64,000 bases of DNA, from the NCBI GenBank assembly GCA_910577175.1, contig CAJTLU010000006.1, positions 1 to 64,000 on the forward strand. Reading direction: 5' to 3'. Origin of the DNA: an uncultured Lachnospiraceae bacterium (lineage in GTDB: Bacteria > Bacillota > Clostridia > Lachnospirales > Lachnospiraceae). Each line of letters begins with the position of its first letter. The stretch's first letter is position 1. Below the pieces are notes generated by a model. That model was given only the letters and a program-made list of their open reading frames with translations. It had not been told where the DNA came from and made no database searches. A program made the position numbers and the translations under genes. This document shows positions 33,783 through 42,421 of the stretch, piece by piece.

Positions 33783-34959
33783 CGGAAGATTTGGCATCCA
33801 CGGAGGACAATATATTCCCGAAACACTGATGAATGCCATTATTGAACTTGAAAAGGCCTATGAATTTTACAAAAACGACGAAGTCTTCAACCGGGAACTG
33901 ACCGGGCTTCTGAACGAATATGCAGGCAGACCGTCCAGGCTCTACTATGCCGAAAAGCTGACGAAGACATTAGGCGGTGCGAAAATCTATCTTAAACGCG
34001 AAGACCTGAACCATACCGGCTCCCATAAAATCAACAATGTACTCGGGCAGGCGCTTCTTGCAAAAAAAATGGGCAAAACCCGTCTGATTGCAGAAACCGG
34101 CGCCGGACAGCACGGCGTCGCGACTGCCACTGCCGCCGCTTTTATGAATATGGAATGCGTCGTTTTTATGGGCGAAGAGGACACCAAACGTCAGGCGCTC
34201 AATGTTTACCGCATGAAGCTTCTCGGCGCAAGGGTCGTGCCGGTCAGCGCCGGAACCGCCACTTTAAAGGACGCCGTTTCCGAAGCAATGCGCGAATGGG
34301 CGTCACGGATTGACGACACGCACTACTGTCTCGGCTCGGTTATGGGTCCCCATCCGTTTCCGACGATTGTCCGTGACTTCCAGGCAGTCATTTCCAGAGA
34401 AATCAAGACACAGCTGATGGAAAAGGAGCATCGTCTGCCAGATGCCGTAATCGCTTGTGTGGGCGGCGGCTCCAACGCAATCGGAAGCTTCTATCACTTT
34501 ATTGACGACAAGTCCGTACGCCTGATTGGCTGCGAGGCGGCAGGCAGGGGCATTGATACCTTTGAGACGGCGGCGACCGTTAATACCGGAAGAGTCGGCA
34601 TCTTCCACGGCATGAAGTCCTACTTCTGCCAGGACGAATACGGCCAGATTGCTCCCGTATACTCGATTTCCGCCGGGCTTGACTATCCGGGAGTAGGCCC
34701 GGAGCACGCCAATCTCCATGACACCGGCAGGGCAGAATATGTTCCGGTTACGGACGACGAAGCCGTCAACGCCTTTGAATTTCTCTCAAAAACCGAAGGC
34801 ATCATTCCTGCCATAGAATCCGCCCATGCGGTCGCCTATGCGATGAAGCTGGCGCCTTCTATGGACAAAGACAAAATTATCGTAATCACTGTCTCCGGAA
34901 GAGGAGACAAGGACTGTGCAGCAATTGCACGCTACAGAGGGGAGGACCTTTATGAGTAA
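33769..34959 (+). CDS. trpB: tryptophan synthase beta chain
   Basis: PLP enzyme that condenses indole with serine. The 396 residues contain RFGIHGGQYIPETLM, the PLP lysine in NHTGSHKINNVLGQ, ETGAGQHGVATATAAA, and the phosphate loop CVGGGSNAIGSF. This is the TrpB1 type that pairs with TrpA. The second ATG (MTNSNGRF) is chosen for its spacing of eight bases to AAAGGA. It overlaps trpF at the start and trpA at the end. Confidence 0.97.
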   Translation: MTNSNGRFGIHGGQYIPETLMNAIIELEKAYEFYKNDEVFNRELTGLLNEYAGRPSRLYYAEKLTKTLGGAKIYLKREDLNHTGSHKINNVLGQALLAKKMGKTRLIAETGAGQHGVATATAAAFMNMECVVFMGEEDTKRQALNVYRMKLLGARVVPVSAGTATLKDAVSEAMREWASRIDDTHYCLGSVMGPHPFPTIVRDFQAVISREIKTQLMEKEHRLPDAVIACVGGGSNAIGSFYHFIDDKSVRLIGCEAAGRGIDTFETAATVNTGRVGIFHGMKSYFCQDEYGQIAPVYSISAGLDYPGVGPEHANLHDTGRAEYVPVTDDEAVNAFEFLSKTEGIIPAIESAHAVAYAMKLAPSMDKDKIIVITVSGRGDKDCAAIARYRGEDLYE

Positions 34960-35725
34960 CATTGCTTCGGCTTTCCAGAACGGCAAGGCATTTATTCCTT
35001 TTATTACCTGCGGCGACCCGGACCTTGAGACTACCGGGAAGCTTGTACGGGCAGCGGCAGAAAACGGCGCCGACCTGATTGAACTGGGGATTCCGTTTTC
35101 CGACCCGACTGCAGAAGGCCCGGTCATCCAGAGGGCAAGCCACCGCGCCCTGACGGGTGGCGCTACGACCGACCGGATTTTTGAATTTGTCCGGGAGCTG
35201 CGGACAGACGTAACGATTCCGCTTGTTTTTATGACCTATGCCAATGTAGTTTTCTCATATGGGATAGAGCGCTTTGCCGCCGCCTGTAAGGAGAGCGGCA
35301 TCGACGGAATTATTCTTCCTGACCTCCCTTTTGAAGAAAAGGAGGAGTTCCGCCCTGCCTGCAGGCAGTACGGTATCGACCTGATTTCGCTGATTGCCCC
35401 TACCTCAAAGCAGCGCATTGCCGAAATTGCAAAGAACGCCGAGGGCTTTCTATACCTTGTTTCCAGTCTCGGAGTAACCGGCGTCCGGAGTGAAATTACA
35501 ACCGACCTTTCCTCGATTGTCTCCATCGTCAGGGAAAATACGGACATCCCATGCGCGGTCGGCTTCGGAATTTCCACGCCGGAGCAGGCAAGGGAAATGG
35601 CGGCGCTTTCCGACGGCGCCATCATAGGTTCGGCGATTATGAAGCTCGTGGAGGAATACAAAACGGAAGCCGCCGGACCTGTGGGGGACTATGTAAGAAG
35701 CATCAAGGAAGCACTCAGGGCATAG
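34952..35725 (+). CDS. trpA: tryptophan synthase alpha chain
   Basis: Releases indole from indole-3-glycerol phosphate to TrpB. 257 residues with FIPFITCGDPDLETT, ELGIPFSDPTAEGPVIQRA (catalytic Glu and Asp), GIILPDLPFEE, LYLVSSLGVTGVR, and VGFGISTPEQ. It starts inside the end of trpB (8-base overlap) behind GGGGAGG. Its 3' end overlaps the convergent AraC gene by 11 bases; no terminator is seen between them. Confidence 0.97.
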   Translation: MSNIASAFQNGKAFIPFITCGDPDLETTGKLVRAAAENGADLIELGIPFSDPTAEGPVIQRASHRALTGGATTDRIFEFVRELRTDVTIPLVFMTYANVVFSYGIERFAAACKESGIDGIILPDLPFEEKEEFRPACRQYGIDLISLIAPTSKQRIAEIAKNAEGFLYLVSSLGVTGVRSEITTDLSSIVSIVRENTDIPCAVGFGISTPEQAREMAALSDGAIIGSAIMKLVEEYKTEAAGPVGDYVRSIKEALRA

Positions 35726-36548
35726 GCGTCTTGTCCTCCTTTGGCGAGCAGCCAAAATATTTCACATAGGAACGGTAAAAGGCAGAATAATCCTTGAATC
35801 CGCAGCTTTCTCCCGCATCCTGCGCCGAGAACCCGCTGCGGATTTTTTCTCTTGCCGCGGTCAGTCGCTTGATTGTAATATACTCCCACGGCGCCGCTCC
35901 GGTCGCCTGCTTAAACACCCGGCTAAACTGCGACGGACTCAGGAAAAAAAGCTCCGCAAGCGCCGGAACCGACAGCTCTTCGGACAAATGCGCATTCACA
36001 TAAGCCACTATCTGCTCTGGAAGGCTCCGGGGCGACAGCTCCTCTGTTATGCCTCTTTTCAGGTATGCACTGCTGATACCATCCAGCAGCTTAAAAAGAT
36101 TGGCAAGAACCTTCACTCTTCTCCCGTAATCATCTTCTTTGTTGCGGCACATATCATAAAAAACAGCTCCGGGCTGTATCTTCCCAAACTCCGCTGAGGA
36201 ATAAAAGTTTTCTCTTCCTAACGGCCGGTCAAAAAACGGCTTCAGCAGCCTGCGCTGCGGGTCAATGCTATCTACCACCCAGAGGGAAAAGTTTATCACA
36301 TAACGCTCATATTTTCTGCCGCCAAGCATTTTGTTCCTGTGCGATTCCGCAGGACGCATAATCAGGATATCTCCCGGCTTTAAGGGATACCTTGCGCCCT
36401 CCACAAGATATTCTGCATCTCCCGAAACAAAATAGTAAATCTCACACTGCTCATGGACATGCATGAACGAGCCATTATCGTCCGGATGTTCATCTACGGC
36501 ATACCTGGTATACACGCCATCTGAATTGAATTGTTGTAACAAATTCAT
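35715..36548 (-). CDS. AraC-family transcriptional regulator
   Basis: 277 residues. The N-terminal cupin-like sensor (MHVHEQCEIYYFVSGDAEYLVEG, YPLKPGDILIMRP) is followed by a two-helix-turn-helix AraC domain: IVAYVNAHLSEELSVPALAELFFLSPSQFSRVFKQATGAAP... and AGESCGFKDYSAFYRSYVKYFGCSP. It is divergent from the sugar isomerase/oxidoreductase pair at 36741, which makes that pair its likely target, with a sugar as ligand. Confidence 0.92.
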   Translation of the reverse strand: MNLLQQFNSDGVYTRYAVDEHPDDNGSFMHVHEQCEIYYFVSGDAEYLVEGARYPLKPGDILIMRPAESHRNKMLGGRKYERYVINFSLWVVDSIDPQRRLLKPFFDRPLGRENFYSSAEFGKIQPGAVFYDMCRNKEDDYGRRVKVLANLFKLLDGISSAYLKRGITEELSPRSLPEQIVAYVNAHLSEELSVPALAELFFLSPSQFSRVFKQATGAAPWEYITIKRLTAAREKIRSGFSAQDAGESCGFKDYSAFYRSYVKYFGCSPKEDKTPMP

Positions 36549-36740
36549 TTGAATACACTCTCCTGCGTTTTTTTCTGAATTTTCTCTCAGCGTTTTCTTT
36601 CTGCGCTTTCTCTCAGCTTTTTATTTCAGCATACCATGCTATGCGCGAATTTGCAATATACCATGCTTAGATTTACAATTGTAATGCAAATTATTTTGCA
36701 GTATATTGGTTATAACAAAATTATTTCAGGAGGAATTGCC

Positions 36741-37565
36741 ATGAAGTTCAAACTTGCAGCATTTGCCGACGAAGCGGGCAGCAAACTGGAAACCCAGATT
36801 GCCGCAATGGTAAAAAACGGCATCGGATATCTTGAAATCCGTGGTGTGGACGGTGAAAATATTGCGGATATTTCCAAGGAAAAGGCTTACGAAATCCGCA
36901 AAAAGCTGGAGGGCTCAAATCTGGCAGTCTGGTCTGTCGGCTCGCCGTTCGGAAAAATCGGAATTACGGAGGACTTCGCTCCACACCTTGAAAAATTCAA
37001 ACGGAATCTGGAGATTGCAGCCATCCTTGGCACAAATCATATGCGGATTTTCAGCTTTTATGTTCCGCAGGAGAATCCGGAAGCCTGTGCTGACGATGTA
37101 ATGCGGCGTCTGGAGCAGTTTGCTCTGGCGGCAAAGAACAGCGGCATCGTTCTGTGCCATGAAAATGAAAAGGGCATTTACGGCGATATCGCCGTCCGCT
37201 GCGCGGAAATCCATAAAAATTTCCCTGAAATAAAAGCGGTTTTTGACCCTGCCAATTTTATCCAGTGCGGACAGGATACCAAGGACGCCTGGGCGCTTCT
37301 CAGCCCTTATATCGAATATATGCACATTAAGGACGCGCTTGCGGACGGTTCCGTCGTTCCTGCCGGAAAAGGCACCGGAAATCTGCCGTTCCTGTTAGGA
37401 CAGTACAGTGGGACGATGCTGACGCTTGAACCGCATTTGTCTGTATTTCCGGGCTTTGAAAAGCTGGAACAGGGTAAGGAAGCCCCGGAGAAGAAATACT
37501 GCTATGCATCTTCGGAGGAGGCATTTGACGCAGCCGTCACAGCATTAAAAGAATTACTATCATAG
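36741..37565 (+). CDS. sugar phosphate isomerase/epimerase (xylose isomerase-like barrel)
   Basis: 274 residues of the AP-endonuclease-2/xylose isomerase-like TIM barrel family: LAAFADEAGSKLETQIAAM, IGYLEIRGVDGENIAD, MRIFSFYVP, LCHENEKGIYGD (metal ligands), AVFDPANFIQCGQD and YMHIKDALADG. Substrate cannot be told. The start MKFKLAAFAD is preceded by AGGAGG; a longer open frame upstream lacks a ribosome site. It is paired with the dehydrogenase 10 bases downstream, a common arrangement in inositol or rare-sugar catabolism. Confidence 0.9.
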   Translation: MKFKLAAFADEAGSKLETQIAAMVKNGIGYLEIRGVDGENIADISKEKAYEIRKKLEGSNLAVWSVGSPFGKIGITEDFAPHLEKFKRNLEIAAILGTNHMRIFSFYVPQENPEACADDVMRRLEQFALAAKNSGIVLCHENEKGIYGDIAVRCAEIHKNFPEIKAVFDPANFIQCGQDTKDAWALLSPYIEYMHIKDALADGSVVPAGKGTGNLPFLLGQYSGTMLTLEPHLSVFPGFEKLEQGKEAPEKKYCYASSEEAFDAAVTALKELLS

Positions 37566-37575
37566 GAGGTATTTT

Positions 37576-38748
37576 ATGAATAAAATCCGTCTTGGAATTA
37601 TCGGCGTAGGAAATATGGGAAGCGGGCATTTGCAAAACGTAATCGATGGAAAATGTCCTAAGGTTGAAGTAACCGCGGTTGCTGATATTAACCCTCAGAA
37701 GCTCGAAAACGCTAAGAAAAAGCTGCCGGAGCTGGCCTGCTTTGACTCGGCTGAAAAAATGTTAGACAGCGGGCTGATTGACGCGGCTCTGATTGCAGTA
37801 CCGCACTATGACCACCCTGTTTATGCAATCGAATGCTTCAAACGCGGGATTCATGTTATGACCGAAAAACCTGCGGGCGTATACGCAAGGCAGGTCCGCG
37901 AGATGAATGAGGCTGCAAAAAAGGCTGGCGTAACTTTCGGGATTATGTTTAACCAGCGGACCAATCCGATTTATAAAAAGGCACGTGAAATCGTGCAGAG
38001 CGGCGCTCTCGGAGTGCCGAAACGGCTCGTATGGGTTGTCACAAACTGGTACCGCACACAGGCGTACTATGACTCGGGAAGCTGGCGCGCTACCTGGAAC
38101 GGCGAGGGCGGCGGCGTACTGTTAAATCAGGCGCCCCACAATCTGGACCTGTGGCAGTGGATTTTCGGTATGCCGAACAAAATCCGTGCCTTCTGTGCCG
38201 CAGGAAAATATCACAACATCGACGTTGAGGATGATGTGACGATTTACGGCGAATACGAAAACGGGGCAACGGCAACCTTCATTTCCACAACCGGAGAGGC
38301 TCCTGGAACGAACCGGCTCGAAATTTCCGGCGACTTAGGAAAGCTTGTTCTGGAGGATGGAAAACTGAAATGGTGGAAGCTCACCGTTCCTGAGCGGGAA
38401 TTCTGCTTTACCTCAAAGGAGGGCTTTCTGTCTCCCGGTACGGAATATGAGGAGTATTCCGAGGAGGCGCCTGACGGCCACTCGACGGTACTGGAAAACT
38501 TTGCGGAGGCAATTTTAGATGGCGCCGAACTGATTGCGGACGGCCGCGAGGGACTGAATTCCCTGTCAATTTCAAACGCCGCCTACCTATCCTCCTGGAC
38601 GGAAAGCTGGGCAAAGATTCCTACCGATGAAGCGCTTTTTGAGCAGCACCTGATTGAGCTTTGCAAAAAAGAAACAAACAAAAAAAGCGGCTCTGAAAGC
38701 GCCGACCTTCCCGCTGACTTAAAGGAGCGCTGGAAGGTAAGGTGGTAA
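37576..38748 (+). CDS. Gfo/Idh/MocA-family oxidoreductase
   Basis: 390 residues. Rossmann N-terminus LGIIGVGNMGSGHLQNV, the EKP motif at VMTEKPAGVYA and the C-terminal fold with GGVLLNQAPHNLDLWQWIFG identify this NAD(P)-dependent sugar or cyclitol dehydrogenase family. AGGAGG lies before the ATG. Cotranscribed with the isomerase-like gene; an 11-bp terminator stem follows. Confidence 0.92.
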   Translation: MNKIRLGIIGVGNMGSGHLQNVIDGKCPKVEVTAVADINPQKLENAKKKLPELACFDSAEKMLDSGLIDAALIAVPHYDHPVYAIECFKRGIHVMTEKPAGVYARQVREMNEAAKKAGVTFGIMFNQRTNPIYKKAREIVQSGALGVPKRLVWVVTNWYRTQAYYDSGSWRATWNGEGGGVLLNQAPHNLDLWQWIFGMPNKIRAFCAAGKYHNIDVEDDVTIYGEYENGATATFISTTGEAPGTNRLEISGDLGKLVLEDGKLKWWKLTVPEREFCFTSKEGFLSPGTEYEEYSEEAPDGHSTVLENFAEAILDGAELIADGREGLNSLSISNAAYLSSWTESWAKIPTDEALFEQHLIELCKKETNKKSGSESADLPADLKERWKVRW

Positions 38749-38783
38749 TAGCCGCCTGCGCACTTGTTATACAAACTACAAGT

Positions 38784-38827
38784 CTCCCATGCAGAGAAGG
38801 GATGCCCTGCATGGGAGGCTCGTTTTA
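38784..38827 (+). terminator. terminator after the dehydrogenase
   Basis: CTCCCATGCAG (38784-38794) pairs perfectly with CTGCATGGGAG (38807-38817), followed by GCTCGTTTTAT. Confidence 0.75.
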
Positions 38828-38869
38828 TCTACTGCAATATGTCCGGAACTGTCAACTACTTTGCATGCC

Positions 38870-38899
38870 TTGTCAACAACAGGCATTTTCCTGTATAAT
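38870..38899 (+). promoter_or_regulatory. orphan promoter
   Basis: TTGTCA (38870-38875), 18-base spacer, TATAAT (38894-38899). It points into the GNAT remnant and on toward the AraC-ClpP pair. Confidence 0.5.
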
Positions 38900-38901
38900 A
38901 A

Positions 38902-39009
38902 ATGGGAGCTATCCTGGACGCTTCGCTTCCCGCAGCGTGTTTCTACGAACATAGAGGCTATAAAACCGTGGGACATGGAATTTGGCACCAAAATAGCATT
39001 TTTTATTAA
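38902..39009 (+). pseudogene. GNAT acetyltransferase 3' remnant
   Basis: The short frame reads GAILDASLPAACFYEHRGYKTVGH and stops after 35 codons. The pattern LDASLPAxxFYExRGYxTVxH is the end of a GNAT fold (last strands with the acetyl-CoA-proximal Tyr). The body of the gene is absent, so this is probably a deletion remnant. Assignment is inference from a short motif. Confidence 0.55.
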
Positions 39010-39062
39010 GACACGTACATCTAAACTTGCTATAATAGATAAAAGCGCAAGGAGGATATACA

Positions 39063-39479
39063 ATGAAAGACCAAAAAGAAGTTATAAAAAAAGTCATAAA
39101 TTACATTGAGCAAAATTTAGAGAAAGAAATCAACTTAGATAATATATCAAAAAATATTGGTTATTCCAAATTCCATCTTAATCGCATTTTTACAGAGTAT
39201 ACAGGAGTTACCATACATAAATATTTACAAAACCGCAGGCTTACTGTTGCTGCTGAAAAGCTGGTTAAAACTGATAAGTCGATATTGCAAATTGCATATG
39301 AAGCCGGATATGATACACAACAATCATTTTCATTTGCTTTTAAACAAATATATTTCTATCCACCTAAAACTTATCGGGATATTGGAATCTTTATGCCAAA
39401 ACAAGATCGAATCTCTCTGTGCTATTCTTATATCTCTAGTTACAACTTTATTACAGAGATTAAGGAGATTGCCGCATGA
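39063..39479 (+). CDS. AraC-type DNA-binding protein, HTH domain only
   Basis: 138 residues made almost entirely of the AraC double helix-turn-helix: INYIEQNLEKEINLDNISKNIGYSKFHLNRIFTEYTG... and ILQIAYEAGYDTQQSFSFAFKQIYFYPPKTYR. There is no N-terminal sensor domain, like MarA/SoxS-size regulators. A short extra tail follows the second HTH. AAGGAGG and an extended -10 (TGCTATAAT at 39028-39036) lie upstream. Codon use is AT-rich. Its stop overlaps the clpP start as ATGA, so the two are coupled. Confidence 0.88.
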   Translation: MKDQKEVIKKVINYIEQNLEKEINLDNISKNIGYSKFHLNRIFTEYTGVTIHKYLQNRRLTVAAEKLVKTDKSILQIAYEAGYDTQQSFSFAFKQIYFYPPKTYRDIGIFMPKQDRISLCYSYISSYNFITEIKEIAA

Positions 39480-40087
39480 GTACGATTCCTTATGTTATTG
39501 AACAAACCAGCCGTGGAGAAAGAAGTTACGATATTTTTTCACGGTTACTATCTGACAGAATTATTTTTTTAGGAGAAGAAATAAGTGATGCGTCAGCCAG
39601 TTCGATTATTGCTCAAATGCTGTTTTTAGAAGCACAAGACCCTGAAAAAGATGTACATTTGTATATAAATAGTCCTGGCGGTTCTGTCTCAGCCGGCTTT
39701 GCTATTTATGATACAATGCAATATATAAAATGTGATGTTTCGACTATTTGTATTGGGCTTGCAGCTAGTTTTGGAGCTTTTTTATTAGCTGGCGGTACGA
39801 AAGGAAAGCGTATCGCTTTGCCAAATGCAGAAATAATGATACACCAGCCAGCTATTCACGGAAATGGGATTCAAGGACAGGCAACAGAGATAAAAATCGC
39901 ATCCGACCACATACAAAAAAGCAAAGAACGCTTAAACTCCATTTTAGCGGGAAACACCGGGAAAAGCATGGAAGAAATTGCCCTTGCGACAGAACGTGAC
40001 AATTATATGTCAGCAACAGAAGCAGTAGATTTCGGGCTAATTGATAAAATTGTGGAAATGCACGGACGCTGCCGGAGTACAACATAG
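39476..40087 (+). CDS. ClpP-family serine protease, accessory paralogue
   Basis: 203 residues with the intact ClpP triad: Ser98 in GLAASFGAF, His123 in MIHQP, and Asp175 in ATERDNYMS. VHLYINSPGGSVSAGFAIYDTMQ is the oxyanion region. No Clp ATPase gene is adjacent and the gene is coupled to an AraC-type regulator in an AT-rich region, so it is probably not the housekeeping clpP. The C-terminus after GLIDKIVE (MHGRCRSTT) does not look like the family and may read through a recombination junction: the bases from about 40,060 to 40,169 are open in another frame (AGVQHSYSAFQMLYEEMKVR). Confidence 0.88.
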   Translation: MSTIPYVIEQTSRGERSYDIFSRLLSDRIIFLGEEISDASASSIIAQMLFLEAQDPEKDVHLYINSPGGSVSAGFAIYDTMQYIKCDVSTICIGLAASFGAFLLAGGTKGKRIALPNAEIMIHQPAIHGNGIQGQATEIKIASDHIQKSKERLNSILAGNTGKSMEEIALATERDNYMSATEAVDFGLIDKIVEMHGRCRSTT

Positions 40088-40169
40088 CTATAGTGCCTTC
40101 CAGATGTTATATGAAGAAATGAAGGTACGTTTGCGCGAGAAATCCAGATTTAATGATGGGAGCGTATAG
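40086..40169 (+). pseudogene. unidentified reading-frame tail after clpP
   Basis: In a frame different from clpP, the sequence from before the clpP stop reads QHSYSAFQMLYEEMKVRLRE and stops at 40169. It has no start codon. It looks like the C-terminus of a protein from the mobile element whose relaxase tail lies at 40278. Not recognised further. Confidence 0.35.
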
Positions 40170-40277
40170 TTCCAGCATTTTCGGGCTTTCCCGGCATTTT
40201 AGATATGGGGAGAAGTTCTTATATACCCTCAAAACTTCTTAGGTTTTCCCTCTCAATGGTAGTAAAAGAAGTAGTAG

Positions 40278-40421
40278 CAAGTGCAGAAAGAAAGCCTTTA
40301 TGCCGACTATGGCAAGCTGAAAAAACAGGTACAGGAGTATGACGTTATCAAGCGGAACATAGACAGCATTTTACAGACAGAGAAGCAGCCGGAACGGGAA
40401 CGGCAGACAGAGCGCGGATAA
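40278..40421 (+). pseudogene. relaxase (MobA-like) C-terminal remnant
   Basis: 47 codons reading VQKESLYADYGKLKKQVQEY, then DVIKRNIDSILQ and a charged ending rich in Glu, Arg and Gln. This charged ending is typical of the C-termini of relaxases in Lachnospiraceae mobilisable elements. A stop codon precedes it and no relaxase catalytic region is present, so only the tail survives. Confidence 0.6.
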
Positions 40422-40435
40422 AAGCACAAAAAAAG

Positions 40436-40484
40436 AACCGGGACGCGGCAGCTTTTCAGTAGCCACCGCGCCCCGGTTTTCTCA
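40436..40484 (+). terminator. terminator after the relaxase remnant
   Basis: AACCGGGACGCGG pairs with CCGCGCCCCGGTT (one mismatch), followed by TTCTC; an A run before the stem allows use in both directions. Confidence 0.8.
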
Positions 40485-40503
40485 TGGGTGCAGAGATTGG
40501 TTT

Positions 40504-40615
40504 GTGACGCAATAGAACGGCATTTCCGTGGGTAAAGGTGTAAACCCTTTGCCGCCTTATTTTCCTGCCCGGAAAGTCGCATAAATCAAGGCTTATTTTG
40601 TCCCTATCGCGTCAC
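40504..40615. mobile_element. possible end of a mobile element, inverted repeat pair
   Basis: GTGACGCAATAG (40504-40515) is repeated inverted as CTATCGCGTCAC (40604-40615) with one mismatch. This lies just past the relaxase remnant and its terminator, where the end of a mobilisable transposon is expected. Recombinase genes are absent, so the element would be a dead relic. Confidence 0.4.
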
Positions 40616-40694
40616 ATTCGCCCGCATTTTTCTTTGACACTCAATGACTGATTTACAAATAATGTCTATTTATGAATTAGAGTATCATATAAAT

Positions 40695-42035
40695 TTACTT
40701 TACAATATACGTTATGGGCTTGGAGGTGTCTATATCTGCGTACATATTTTCAAATCCAGCATAACGATCAAGACCTTTTTCAACATTAGCTTCCAATGCA
40801 CGAAAATGTTCATCACGTTCTGCTTCTGTGTCAAAGTAGATTATATTATTTTCCGGCAGATTAGTTTCTGATACCTCTGTTTTTTCTACTGGTACACCGT
40901 GAATATCTCCTGTTTGAACAGGAGCAGCCGTTTGCACATTGTCTGTATCAACATTAGCTGGTGTACCGTCATCTTTGAACGAAACTCCAAAATTATCAGC
41001 AATTTGTGGAACATTATCCGGCTTAGAAACAACTTCAATACCTTTGTTTTGTTCCACAGGTTCCGTTTGCTGTGGTTGTGCATTTGCAGAGGAAGCAAAT
41101 GCTGTTGTAGTTCCAGCAACAATAAAACTTGCTAAGATAAGTGAACATATTGTAGTTTTTTTGATTTTCATAATTGCATTTATCCTTTCTTCGATTGCAT
41201 TTTTACTAAAATTGTTGCACAAAGGGGTCAAGCCATTCCGTGTTTCTTCTATGCTGATTAATACCCGTGCATAAGTCGCTTTTTTGTTTTCTCCGAAAAG
41301 ACGAACAACCGCTTCATCACATGACAGTTCAATATCTCGATTTGCAAGAATATACATAGCCCAAACAAGAGGATTGAACCAATGCACACACAACACCGCA
41401 ATCAGCACTAACTTTGTAACACTGTCAAAGCGCCGGATATGCACATATTCGTGTGCCAAAATGTATTGCAGCGCCTTTGTATTTTCCCATTCGGTAGACG
41501 TTGGCATCAAAATCACCGGACGAAATACGCCATAAGTGAGCGGTGCGGAAAACCGGCTGGACTGCCGAATAGAAATTGAGCGTTTCAGCCGATGGGTACT
41601 CAACCAGTTTTTGATGAAATCATTGTTTACTGGCAAGGAGGTTTGAAATTCTTGTCTGCACTTCCAGTATGCTATGACAAAGACGAAAGCGCAGACCAGC
41701 ACCCCAACGGCCCAAACAATCACCCACACAGAAACGGGGCTTGCAGTATTTGAAATGTTGCCGGGCATAGCAGCTATTTGCTCCGTTATTTCAGTCGGTA
41801 ACATTCCAACAGTCTGCGGGCCTTTTACGGGATTTACTGCGGGTGCATGATTGCCTATCAGTGAATACACGCTAAACGCAGAGGGGATAGAGAACGGGAG
41901 CAACAGCCGCATGACCGCTATTCCCCAAAGCGCCAAAAAAGTCTTTTTGGGTAATAGGTTGATTGCCAAGGCGCGTATCACGATGATTGCCAAAATCATC
42001 ACAGCCCCCGCAAAGCTCATTTGCAATAGGCTCAT
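40695..42035 (-). CDS. M56 (BlaR1/MecR1-like) membrane metallopeptidase
   Basis: 446 residues. Transmembrane helices at the N-terminus (MSFAGAVMILAIIVIRALAI; FLALWGIAVMRLLLPF) and around 100-120, then the M56 zinc peptidase site HEYVH with RRFDSV and the distal ELSCDEAVV. A fourth membrane segment (ICSLILASFIVAGTTTAFA) precedes a soluble C-terminal tail of about 140 residues with no penicillin-binding fold. BlaR1-type proteins cleave or trigger cleavage of the partner BlaI repressor. The signal sensed here is unknown. It follows the repressor gene by 10 bases. Confidence 0.9.
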   Translation of the reverse strand: MSLLQMSFAGAVMILAIIVIRALAINLLPKKTFLALWGIAVMRLLLPFSIPSAFSVYSLIGNHAPAVNPVKGPQTVGMLPTEITEQIAAMPGNISNTASPVSVWVIVWAVGVLVCAFVFVIAYWKCRQEFQTSLPVNNDFIKNWLSTHRLKRSISIRQSSRFSAPLTYGVFRPVILMPTSTEWENTKALQYILAHEYVHIRRFDSVTKLVLIAVLCVHWFNPLVWAMYILANRDIELSCDEAVVRLFGENKKATYARVLISIEETRNGLTPLCNNFSKNAIEERINAIMKIKKTTICSLILASFIVAGTTTAFASSANAQPQQTEPVEQNKGIEVVSKPDNVPQIADNFGVSFKDDGTPANVDTDNVQTAAPVQTGDIHGVPVEKTEVSETNLPENNIIYFDTEAERDEHFRALEANVEKGLDRYAGFENMYADIDTSKPITYIVK

Positions 42036-42045
42036 TTACACCACC

Positions 42046-42405
42046 TCACTCCAAGTCACCGACAATCTGTTTCAGCTTTTCGATCTGCGCGGCGCTTAAC
42101 TTTTTCCGGCCCAGCAAGGCCGCAAACAGCTTGTCGGCGGAGCCGTCATACACCTTGTTAATCAGCTCGTTTGTTTCCGCCTCCTGCACGTCCTCTTTTG
42201 GTACGAGCGCATGGCACATAAAACCGGGATCAGAGCGTTCAATCGCGCCCTTTTTGATACAACGCTTGATTAGAGTATAGGTCGTATTGACATTCCAGCC
42301 CAGCTCCTCGGTCAGCAGTTTGGCGATATATTTTGCGGGGACATCGCCATCGCGCCAAAGGACAGACATCACTTTCAGCTCAGAGTCGAAAAGTTTAATG
42401 TCCAT
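42046..42405 (-). CDS. BlaI/MecI-family repressor
   Basis: 119-residue winged-helix repressor: LFDSELKVMSVLWRDGDVPAKYIAKLL, GWNVNTTYTLIKRCIKKGAIER (recognition helix and wing), and a C-terminal dimerisation part. AAAGGAGG precedes the ATG. It is the first gene of the operon with the M56 peptidase. The promoter carries the inverted half-sites described separately, so autoregulation is expected. No beta-lactamase or PBP gene is nearby. Confidence 0.93.
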   Translation of the reverse strand: MDIKLFDSELKVMSVLWRDGDVPAKYIAKLLTEELGWNVNTTYTLIKRCIKKGAIERSDPGFMCHALVPKEDVQEAETNELINKVYDGSADKLFAALLGRKKLSAAQIEKLKQIVGDLE

Positions 42406-42421
42406 TCAATCACCTCCTTTT

